From the NCBI GenBank assembly GCA_021800645.1, contig JAJYYT010000184.1, positions 1-5,003 of the forward strand: a DNA stretch of 5,003 nucleotides, read 5' to 3'. The stretch's first letter is position 1. Every line of letters starts with the position of its first letter. The notes under the pieces are model-generated. The model was not told the DNA's origin. It saw only the letters and a list, made by a program, of their open reading frames with translations, and did not search any database. This document shows positions 1 through 5,003 of the stretch, piece by piece. Position numbers and translations under genes: made by a program. This DNA comes from Actinomycetes bacterium (GTDB lineage Bacteria > Actinomycetota > Acidimicrobiia > Acidimicrobiales > RAAP-2).

Positions 1-495
1 GGCACGCCAGCCCTCGGGGAAGTGCCGGTCGTAGCAGATGTAGACGCCGACCCGCCCGACCGCCGTCTCGAACACGGGGTACCCGAGGTTCCCCGGGCGG
101 AAGTAGTACTTCTCCCAGAACCCCTTCACCTGGGGGATGTGGTGCTTGCGGTACTTGCCGAGGTAGCGCCCGTCGGCATCGATCACGACCGCCGTGTTGT
201 AGTAGACGCCGGGCTGCTCCTCCTCGTAGATCGGCGCGACGACGACCATCCGGGTCTGTCGGGCCAGCTCGATCATCCGCTCGGTCGTCGGCCCCGGGAT
301 GGGCTCCGCGTAGGCGTAGTACTCGGGGTCCTGCACCTGGCAGAAGTACGGGCCGTAGAAGAGCTCCTGGAAGCACAGCACCTGTGCACCCTGCGCGGCC
401 GCGTCCTTGGCGAGCACCAGGTTGGAGTCGATCATCGACTCCTTGTCGCCGGTCCACTTCGCCTGGACCAGCGCGGCTCTCACGATGTCGGGCAC
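1..495 (-). CDS. Nitrilase-superfamily C-N hydrolase, beta-ureidopropionase-like (3' end cut by window)
   Basis: The 165 visible residues are the N-terminal half of a nitrilase-fold amidohydrolase; the gene runs off the left edge. The family triad is present: Glu44 in FQELFYGPYF, Lys117 in KYRKHHIP and Cys154 in YICYDRHFPEGW. The stretch PGPTTERM, the YNTAVVID strand, HHIPQV and the GNLGYPVFET segment resemble beta-ureidopropionase (compare PGPTT, WNTAVVIS, NHIPRV and GNLGHPVFQT, as I recall the human enzyme). That enzyme hydrolyses N-carbamoyl-beta-alanine or N-carbamoyl-3-aminoisobutyrate to the free beta-amino acid, CO2 and ammonia in the cytoplasm. The GTG start at 495 is chosen because AGGAGG lies 6 nt upstream. 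It follows an AGXT2-like aminotransferase that would use its product. An N-carbamoylputrescine amidase or N-carbamoyl-D-amino acid hydrolase is the main alternative. The superfamily is certain; the substrate is inferred. Confidence 0.9.
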   Translation of the reverse strand, partial: MPDIVRAALVQAKWTGDKESMIDSNLVLAKDAAAQGAQVLCFQELFYGPYFCQVQDPEYYAYAEPIPGPTTERMIELARQTRMVVVAPIYEEEQPGVYYNTAVVIDADGRYLGKYRKHHIPQVKGFWEKYYFRPGNLGYPVFETAVGRVGVYICYDRHFPEGWRA

Positions 496-501
496 TTGGA
501 A

Positions 502-507
502 CCTCCT
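502..507 (-). promoter_or_regulatory. Ribosome binding site of the C-N hydrolase
   Basis: On the minus strand this reads AGGAGG, a full Shine-Dalgarno core, with 6 nt before the GTG at 495. It fixes the start of the hydrolase. Unusually, it is part of the last unit of the 9-nt tandem repeat at 503-538. Confidence 0.8.
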
Positions 508-538
508 CGTCCGTCTCGTCCCACTCGTCTGCCTCGTC
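503..538 (-). repeat. Four tandem 9-nt units GACGAGNNN
   Basis: Reading the minus strand from 538 to 503, four contiguous 9-nt units share GACGAG and differ in the last three bases: GACGAGGCA, GACGAGTGG, GACGAGACG and GACGAGGAG. The fourth unit supplies most of the Shine-Dalgarno sequence of the downstream hydrolase. The repeat lies outside both flanking reading frames, since the aminotransferase stops at 566 and the hydrolase starts at 495. It begins on the last base of the adjacent inverted repeat. The repetition is read directly from the sequence; any function is unknown. Confidence 0.75.
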
Positions 539-557
539 CCCCGGCGTGCGCCGGGGG
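538..557 (-). repeat. Perfect 9-bp GC-rich inverted repeat (intercistronic hairpin)
   Basis: CCCCCGGCG and CGCCGGGGG flank a 2-nt centre. As RNA this would form a stem of about 8 bp with a 4-nt loop. It begins 8 nt after the aminotransferase stop. No T-run follows on the minus strand (the next bases are ACGAGGCA) or on the plus strand, so it does not look like a complete intrinsic terminator. An attenuating or mRNA-stabilising intercistronic hairpin is possible. Confidence 0.65.
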
Positions 558-565
558 TGTGTGCT

Positions 566-1987
566 TCATCGACCGCCGTCCATGCCGAGCGAACCGCCAG
601 TCCCTCGCGCAGCGGCCTGATCCGGCGCAGCGGCCTGCTCCACCGCGTGCATCGCGTGGAGGAGCCGGTCGACGCCTTCGTCCGCCTCTGCGGCGCTCAG
701 CGTCATCGGTGGGGAGATCCGCAGCACGTTGCCGTAGAGGCCGCCTTTGCCCACGAGCACGCCGTCGACGCGTGCGGCATCGAGCACGGCGTCGGCGGTC
801 ACGGGGGACGGGTCGGTCGTCCCAGGCACGACCAGGTCGACGCCGATCATGAGCCCCTTGCCGCGGATCTCGCCGACCGTCGCCAGGCCGGCCGCACCGT
901 GCTCCAGGCGATGGCGCATGCGGCGCCCCACCGTCGACGCATGGTGCTGCAGGTCATGGTCGCAAATGTACTGGAGCGTCGCGAGCGCGCCGGCGGCCGC
1001 GAGCGGATTGCCGCCGAAGGTGGAGATCGAGCTCGCCGGGATCGCGTCGACCACCGGCGTTCTCCCCACCACCCCACCGATGGCGAGCCCGTTGCCGAGA
1101 CCCTTCGCGAAGGTGAGAAGGTCGGGCTCCACGCTGTGGGCCTGGTAGCCCCAGAAGTGCTCCCCCGTCCGTCCCCATCCGGTCTGCACCTCGTCGGAGA
1201 CGAAGAGGATGCCGTAGCGAGAAAGCACGCGCTGGAGAGCGCCGAAGTACCCGTCGGGCGGCACGACGAACCCTCCGACCCCTTGGATCGGTTCGGCGAT
1301 CAGGCACGCGACGTCGCCCGCCGTGGTCGTCGCGATCAGCTCTTCGAGGTCACGGGCCGCCGCGTCGATGAGCTCGGCAGGCGTCCTGCCCGCGAAGATC
1401 CCCCGGTACGCGTCGCCGGCGTGGACCCAGCTCACCACGAGCGGCGAGAAGGAGGAGGGAGACCACGAGCGGTTCCCGGTGACCGCCACGGCGGAGAAGG
1501 ACCGGCCGTGGTAGCTGTTGCGCACGGCCAGGACCTGGTTGGACCGCCGCGCCGTCGCGCACATCATGAGCGCGGCGTCGACCGCCTCGGTGCCCGAATT
1601 GCAGAGAAACACCTTGGCGTCGGGGATCCCGGAGAGACTCGCGATCCGCTCCGCGAGCTCCACCATCGGCCGGATGAGGTACAGCGTCGAGGAGTGGACC
1701 ATGCGCCCGGCCTGGGCGCGGACCGCTTCTACGAACTCGTCGACGCCGTGACCGATGCTCGTGGTGAGGATGCCTCCGAACAGATCGAGGTAGGTGTTCC
1801 CCTCTGCGTCCGTGACCCAGCAACCCTTCCCGCTCACCAGCTCGATCGGCTCGTCGTAGTACAGGCCGACCCAGGAGGGGACGACCTTGCGGTGGCGTGC
1901 CAGGAGGGCGGCGTGCTCGCTCCTCCTGATCTTGCTCGCGCCGCTCTTGCTCGCGCCCTGCGCACCGACCGCGCCGGCGATCCCCAT
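566..1987 (-). CDS. Class III PLP-dependent aminotransferase, AGXT2-like (beta-alanine/3-aminoisobutyrate type)
   Basis: This 473-residue cytoplasmic enzyme has the full class III (fold type I) motif set. NSGTEA (130-135) and YHG (159-161) bind the cofactor, and AEPIQG spans 231-236. Asp265 in DEVQTG contacts the pyridine nitrogen, and Lys295 in TFAKGLGNG is the expected Schiff-base lysine. Thr323 lies in STFGGNP, and Arg423 in RISPPM is the likely substrate-carboxylate contact. The segments HFWGYQAHSVEPD and IRGKGLMIG resemble AGXT2, which transaminates 3-aminoisobutyrate or beta-alanine with pyruvate. GABA or omega-amino-acid:pyruvate specificity cannot be excluded. The ATG at 1987 overlaps the permease stop by one base and has AGGAGA 7 nt upstream, so the start is well supported. 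The first 20 residues are a low-complexity tail with a GASKS/GASKI duplication. The following hydrolase would supply its amino donor. Confidence 0.94.
   Translation of the reverse strand: MGIAGAVGAQGASKSGASKIRRSEHAALLARHRKVVPSWVGLYYDEPIELVSGKGCWVTDAEGNTYLDLFGGILTTSIGHGVDEFVEAVRAQAGRMVHSSTLYLIRPMVELAERIASLSGIPDAKVFLCNSGTEAVDAALMMCATARRSNQVLAVRNSYHGRSFSAVAVTGNRSWSPSSFSPLVVSWVHAGDAYRGIFAGRTPAELIDAAARDLEELIATTTAGDVACLIAEPIQGVGGFVVPPDGYFGALQRVLSRYGILFVSDEVQTGWGRTGEHFWGYQAHSVEPDLLTFAKGLGNGLAIGGVVGRTPVVDAIPASSISTFGGNPLAAAGALATLQYICDHDLQHHASTVGRRMRHRLEHGAAGLATVGEIRGKGLMIGVDLVVPGTTDPSPVTADAVLDAARVDGVLVGKGGLYGNVLRISPPMTLSAAEADEGVDRLLHAMHAVEQAAAPDQAAARGTGGSLGMDGGR
1930..1957 (-). repeat. 13-bp direct repeat inside the aminotransferase N-terminus
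   Basis: TCTTGCTCGCGCC (plus-strand reading) occurs at 1930-1942 and again at 1945-1957, a period of 15 nt. Being in frame, it produces GASKS followed by GASKI at residues 11-20 of the aminotransferase. It looks like a short slippage duplication in a disordered tail ahead of the conserved domain. Confidence 0.75.
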
Positions 1988-3060
1988 CAGATGATCTCCT
2001 GCGCCTGGCGGCCCTTCGAAAGCTGCGCGAAGGCGACGGCGAGGATAAGGGCCCCTCCGTAGAAGACGTCCTGCACCCAGCTCTGGACCCCGAGGATCGC
2101 GAGCCCCGTCACCCCCGTCACGAGGAAGTAGGCCGCGATGATGGTGCCCCACGCGTTGAAGCGCCCGGGCGTGATCGTGGTCCCGCCGAGGAACGCCGCC
2201 GCGAAGGCCGGCAGCAGGAAGCTCGCACCGGCGGTCGGGTTGGCGGCGCCCGACGTGCCGGCGAAGAAGATGCCCGCCACCGCCGCGAGCAGCCCTGCTA
2301 CGACCAGCGAGCCGACCCGGATGCGCTCGACGCGCACACCGCTCAGCCTCGCGACCTCCCTCCCGCTGCCGACGAAGAGGAGCCGCCGACCGAGCGTGGT
2401 GTGCTCGAAGACGTACCACACCGCAGCGCACACAGCCAGGGCGTAATAGAACTCGAGCGGGATGCCGAGGAAGCGATCGACCTCGGTGATGTTCACGAGG
2501 CCCTGCGAGACGCCGGCGTACGTCTGGTCGTTGCTGATGAGCAGCGTGATCCCAAGGAGGAGCGTGCCCATGCCGAGGGTCACGATGAAAGGATTGATCC
2601 CGAACACCCGCACGAAGAAGCCGTTCACGAGACCGACGCCCACGCCGATCGCGAGCGCGATCACGACCGCCAGCCAGATCTCCATCCCGCCGCCGCCGTT
2701 CAACCGGCCGATGATCATCGACGAGAGCGTGAGCGTTCCTGCGACCGAGAGGTCGTAGTCCCCCGCGCGCAACGGCACGAGAAGACCGAGCGTCACGATG
2801 ACGAGCACAGCCTGGGAACCGAAGATGCTCCCGAAGGTGCCGATCGTCGGGAACGTCGACGGGCTCGAGATGCTGAAGATGACGACGACGGCCAGCCACG
2901 CCAGGGGGACCGACCCCCGGCCGAGCCAGTCGAGGGCCACGCGGCGCCGGCCGAGCGCGGGGGGCCCGACGACGGCGAGGGAGGTGTTCCCGCCGGCAGG
3001 GGGCTCCTCCGACCGGTACCCGTCGATGGCGACCCCGTCGACCTCGCCACTTCCTCTCAC
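1987..3060 (-). CDS. Ribose-type (CUT2) ABC importer permease
   Basis: This 357-residue inner-membrane protein belongs to the RbsC/XylH/MglC permease family (BPD_transp_2). About nine or ten hydrophobic segments are visible, roughly at 51-66, 81-98, 104-119, 128-149, 157-175, 203-218, 249-267, 279-292, 303-323 and 333-347. Family signatures include GDYDLSVAGTLTLSSM (100-115), NPFIVTLGMGTLLLGITLLIS (within 156-176) and the cytoplasmic loop GRRLLFVGSGREVARLSGVRVER (within 224-246), which docks on the ATPase. Only one permease is seen in the operon, so a homodimer is likely. The GTG at 3060 is preceded by AGGAGG at 7 nt. About 49 hydrophilic residues precede the first membrane segment, somewhat long for the family. 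Its stop overlaps the aminotransferase start. The transported substrate cannot be read from the permease; the neighbours hint at a pyrimidine-related compound. Confidence 0.93.
   Translation of the reverse strand: MRGSGEVDGVAIDGYRSEEPPAGGNTSLAVVGPPALGRRRVALDWLGRGSVPLAWLAVVVIFSISSPSTFPTIGTFGSIFGSQAVLVIVTLGLLVPLRAGDYDLSVAGTLTLSSMIIGRLNGGGGMEIWLAVVIALAIGVGVGLVNGFFVRVFGINPFIVTLGMGTLLLGITLLISNDQTYAGVSQGLVNITEVDRFLGIPLEFYYALAVCAAVWYVFEHTTLGRRLLFVGSGREVARLSGVRVERIRVGSLVVAGLLAAVAGIFFAGTSGAANPTAGASFLLPAFAAAFLGGTTITPGRFNAWGTIIAAYFLVTGVTGLAILGVQSWVQDVFYGGALILAVAFAQLSKGRQAQEII
1995..2000 (-). promoter_or_regulatory. Ribosome binding site of the aminotransferase, inside the permease gene
   Basis: The minus strand reads AGGAGA, 7 nt before the ATG at 1987. 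It lies within the last codons of the permease. Together with the TGATG stop/start overlap, it indicates translational coupling of the two genes and settles the aminotransferase start. Confidence 0.75.
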
Positions 3061-3138
3061 GAGTCTGCCTCCTCGGAGCGGCGAGCCCCTACGAGAGGGA
3101 CAGCCTCGTCACCACAGCGCCACATCGCGCCCATGGGT
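3061..3138 (-). other. 78-nt spacer between ATPase and permease genes
   Basis: This non-coding spacer holds the permease ribosome binding site (3068-3073). It also holds a weak potential hairpin at 3085-3101, which in minus-strand RNA pairs six bases including one G-U around a 5-nt loop. A short open frame (3134-3057) is discussed separately. No promoter or terminator is recognisable, so read-through from the ATPase gene is expected. Confidence 0.5.
3068..3073 (-). promoter_or_regulatory. Ribosome binding site of the permease
   Basis: The minus strand reads AGGAGG with 7 nt to the GTG at 3060. This full-strength Shine-Dalgarno core supports the GTG as the permease start. Confidence 0.8.
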
Positions 3139-4737
3139 TCAGACCGCCTCTCGCGCGTCGGCAACCACCCGGTAGGTCTCTTCGAGGATCCGGTCCTCGT
3201 TGATCGCGTCACCACTCAGCTCCGCGGCGAGCCTTCCCCGGCGCAGCACGAGGACCCGGTCGCAGAGCTCCTCGAGCTGGCCCGCGTCGGTGGTCGCGCA
3301 TACGACGGCCGTGCCGCGGTGGACGGCGTCGCGCAGCTTGCGGAGGATCTCGCCACGCGCGCCGACGTCGACGCCCTGCGTCGGCTCGACGAGCGCGAGC
3401 ACCCGGGGAGCCGCCGCCATGGCCTTGGCGATGACCACCTTCTGCTGGTTGCCGCCGCTCAGGCTCCGCAGCGGGAGGTCCGGGTCGGCCGGCACGACGT
3501 CGTGCTCGTGCAGCAGGCGCGTGACCTCGCGCCGGAGCTGGCGATGCCTGATCCGGTCCCCCATGCCGCGGTGGTGATCGAGGATCGGCAGGGAGATGTT
3601 CTCGAGGACCGTGAGGGTGGGTGCCGCTCCCTGGTGTTGACGATCCTGGGGCACGTAGGCGATCGAGGCGCGGCGGGCGTCCACCGGGGAGAACGAGGCG
3701 AGATCCCACCGCCTGCCATCGAGCTCCAGCAGCCCGGTTCTGGCAGGAGCTGCCCCGCCCAGGATTCGGCAGACCTCGTCGAACCCCGACCCGACGAGGC
3801 CCGTGATGCCGAGCACCTCGCCCGGGCGCACGTCGAAATCGAGACCCTCGATCTCGCTGCCGTACAGGCCCGCCACCGTCACCACCGGCGCGCCCTGGTC
3901 CCGGGACAGTGCGCCAGCCGGTTCGAGCGGCTGGATGCTCCGGCCGATGATGAGCTCCACGAGCTCGTTCTCGTCCATCCCCTCCGTCGAGCGGTCCGCG
4001 ACTACCCGACCGTCACGCAGCACGGTCACGTGATCGGCCCAGTCGAGAACCTCGTCGGGGAAGTGGGACACGAACAGCACGCCGTGGCCGAGGCCGACGA
4101 CCTCGCGCACCACCGCTCGCAGCTGGGCCCGAGCGACGAGGGGGAGCGATGCGGTCGCCTCGTCGAGCACGAGCACACCTCGTCTCCCGCCCTGGGCCTC
4201 CGAGTCGCGCAGCCCCTCGGCAGCCCGCACGATGACCACCATGGCCTGGGCGGCCGCGGACAGGTCGGAGAGGCGCAGCCGCGGGTCGAGGTCGACCCCG
4301 AACGATCGCAGCAACGCGGCGGCCCTGGCGTGCTCCGCACGCCAGCGCAGAACGCCCCACCGCTCGGCGGCGAACCGGTCGACGAAGAGGTTCTCGGTCA
4401 CCGACAGCTCACGCACGACGCCGAGGTCCTGGTGCACGAAGCGCAGGCCGTGGGCTCTGCTGCCGCCCCCCGGCAACGACGCCGTCACCTCCGTCCCGTC
4501 CATCGTGATGCGCGCGCCGTGATCGGGCTCGTGGTACCCGGCGAGCACTTTGACCAGCGTGGACTTGCCCGACCCGTTCTGACCGACGAGCCCGTGGACC
4601 CGCCCGGGCATGACGGTGAGGGATGCCCCGTCGAGCGCTCGCGTGCTCCCGAAGGACTTCGAGAGCCGCTCGATCTCGAGGATCGGGGAGTCCATGGCGT
4701 CGGGCTGTGCGCTCGCCCGCGACGGCTGCGGTGACAC
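3139..4737 (-). CDS. Ribose-type (CUT2) ABC importer ATPase, two fused nucleotide-binding domains
   Basis: This 532-residue cytoplasmic protein has the RbsA/MglA/XylG layout and powers the permease encoded next to it. Domain 1 (about 17-265) has Walker A GQNGSGKST (52-60), Q-loop Gln103, a degenerate signature LSAAAQ (159-164), Walker B VLVLDE (188-193, Asp192/Glu193) and switch His225. Domain 2 (about 284-525) has a lysine-less P-loop GLVGSGFDE (313-321), Q-loop VPQDR (362-366), an intact signature LSGGNQ (426-431) and an altered Walker B VLALVE (446-451, Val450 in place of Asp). About nine extra residues sit between the domain 1 signature and Walker B (around 176-186). The GTG at 4737 abuts the TAG of the binding-protein gene and has AGAAGG 5 nt upstream. 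An ATG at 4695 is the alternative start but lacks a visible ribosome binding site. The sugar-type family is certain; the substrate is open. Confidence 0.94.
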   Translation of the reverse strand: MSPQPSRASAQPDAMDSPILEIERLSKSFGSTRALDGASLTVMPGRVHGLVGQNGSGKSTLVKVLAGYHEPDHGARITMDGTEVTASLPGGGSRAHGLRFVHQDLGVVRELSVTENLFVDRFAAERWGVLRWRAEHARAAALLRSFGVDLDPRLRLSDLSAAAQAMVVIVRAAEGLRDSEAQGGRRGVLVLDEATASLPLVARAQLRAVVREVVGLGHGVLFVSHFPDEVLDWADHVTVLRDGRVVADRSTEGMDENELVELIIGRSIQPLEPAGALSRDQGAPVVTVAGLYGSEIEGLDFDVRPGEVLGITGLVGSGFDEVCRILGGAAPARTGLLELDGRRWDLASFSPVDARRASIAYVPQDRQHQGAAPTLTVLENISLPILDHHRGMGDRIRHRQLRREVTRLLHEHDVVPADPDLPLRSLSGGNQQKVVIAKAMAAAPRVLALVEPTQGVDVGARGEILRKLRDAVHRGTAVVCATTDAGQLEELCDRVLVLRRGRLAAELSGDAINEDRILEETYRVVADAREAV

Positions 4738-5003
4738 CTAGCCCTTCTTCAGCTCCCACAGCTTCTGGTACCCGGTGACGAACCCGTTGCCGTAGCCCTC
4801 CGACTGCTGGGGCGGGCTACCGGCCTTCTTGATGTTCGACGAGGTCCAGATCATCAGAGGTGCATGTTCGTTGGCGACCGGCTTCAACCCTGCCATGATG
4901 CGCATCTCCTGGTCCATGATGGCCCACGCGATCCACTTCAGGTCCTCGCCCACGTCCATGACGACGGCATTCTTGTCCTGGAGGTACTTGAGCACGAACG
5001 CCG
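4738..5003 (-). CDS. C-terminal end of a ribose-type ABC substrate-binding protein (5' end cut by window)
   Basis: Eighty-seven complete codons up to a TAG stop are visible; the start lies beyond the right edge. The sequence from VGEDLKWIAWAIMDQEMR through IMAGLKPV looks like the last segment of a type I periplasmic binding protein (Peripla_BP_4-like). In these proteins an 'asp/glu, large hydrophobics, ALDQAMR, AGxxPV' pattern precedes the C-terminal helix. The tail GYGNGFVTGYQKLWELKKG would be that final helix. The position directly before the ATPase, with zero bases between TAG and GTG, is the standard CUT2 order of binding protein, ATPase, permease. Any signal peptide or lipobox is out of view. 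No ligand can be assigned from this fragment, and the family call rests partly on context. An in-frame GTG at 4995 is an internal valine codon, not the start. Confidence 0.75.
   Translation of the reverse strand, partial: AFVLKYLQDKNAVVMDVGEDLKWIAWAIMDQEMRIMAGLKPVANEHAPLMIWTSSNIKKAGSPPQQSEGYGNGFVTGYQKLWELKKG

Noticed and set aside
538..557. Intrinsic transcription terminator ending the operon after the aminotransferase
   Set aside because: The stem is strong but no T-run follows on either strand, and the next gene lacks a recognisable promoter. It is kept only as an intercistronic hairpin.
22..852. 276-codon open frame on the plus strand opposite the hydrolase and the end of the aminotransferase
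   Set aside because: Antisense to the catalytic motifs of the C-N hydrolase; the later part is Arg/Pro-rich low complexity typical of a shadow frame.
407..2062. 551-codon open frame on the plus strand opposite the aminotransferase
   Set aside because: Antisense shadow of a gene with a complete class III aminotransferase motif set; no recognisable motif or ribosome binding site of its own.
1988..2899. Upstream extension of the aminotransferase frame into the permease gene (possible fusion protein)
   Set aside because: The translation upstream of 1987 is Arg-rich nonsense read out of frame through the permease. The ATG at 1987 has a good ribosome binding site and a stop/start overlap.
3130..3137. 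Palindrome CCCATGGG just after the ATPase stop
   Set aside because: An 8-bp palindrome with no loop is too short to be a supported operator or hairpin and is likely chance.
4693..4695. ATG at 4695 as the true start of the ATPase
   Set aside because: No Shine-Dalgarno-like sequence lies before it, whereas the GTG at 4737 has AGAAGG and sits directly at the previous stop. It remains possible because the first 14 residues are not conserved-looking.
2401..4734. 777-codon open frame on the plus strand opposite the ATPase and permease
   Set aside because: Its composition is shadow-like (Arg, Asp, Glu, His, Pro and Ala runs with no domain motif), and it lies antisense to two genes with clear family motifs. 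Long antisense frames are expected in GC-rich coding DNA.

Overview
The window is GC-rich (roughly two thirds G+C by eye), uses GTG for three of the four visible starts, and is almost entirely coding on the minus strand. These traits suggest a high-GC bacterium. The actinobacterial flavour of the proteins makes an actinomycete-type organism the best guess, but nothing here fixes the genus. All five genes run leftwards (minus strand) and look like one operon cut at both window edges.

In transcription order: (1) 5003-4738, the C-terminal end of a ribose-type solute-binding protein; (2) 4737-3139, a fused two-domain ribose/galactose-type importer ATPase whose GTG start directly follows the previous stop; (3) 3060-1987, the membrane permease of the same importer, after a 78-nt spacer; (4) 1987-566, a class III PLP aminotransferase that shares one base (TGATG) with the permease stop and resembles AGXT2-type beta-aminoisobutyrate/beta-alanine:pyruvate aminotransferases; (5) 495-1, the N-terminal 165 residues of a nitrilase-superfamily amidohydrolase resembling beta-ureidopropionase, with the Glu-Lys-Cys triad visible.

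The two enzymes fit consecutive late steps of reductive pyrimidine breakdown. An N-carbamoyl-beta-amino acid would be cleaved to beta-alanine or 3-aminoisobutyrate, which is then transaminated to a semialdehyde. The unexpected part is that they are tightly coupled to a complete CUT2 (ribose-type) importer. This suggests, by inference only, that the importer brings in a pyrimidine nucleoside, a base, or a carbamoyl/beta-amino acid intermediate rather than a sugar.

Other points of interest are an importer ATPase in which every visible degenerate motif falls on the same composite ATP site, and a 70-nt intergenic spacer (496-565). That spacer contains a 9-bp perfect GC-rich inverted repeat abutting four 9-nt tandem units, the last of which carries the Shine-Dalgarno sequence of the hydrolase. 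There are no RNA genes, mobile elements, CRISPR arrays or recognisable promoters in the window, and no gene-free stretch over 78 nt.
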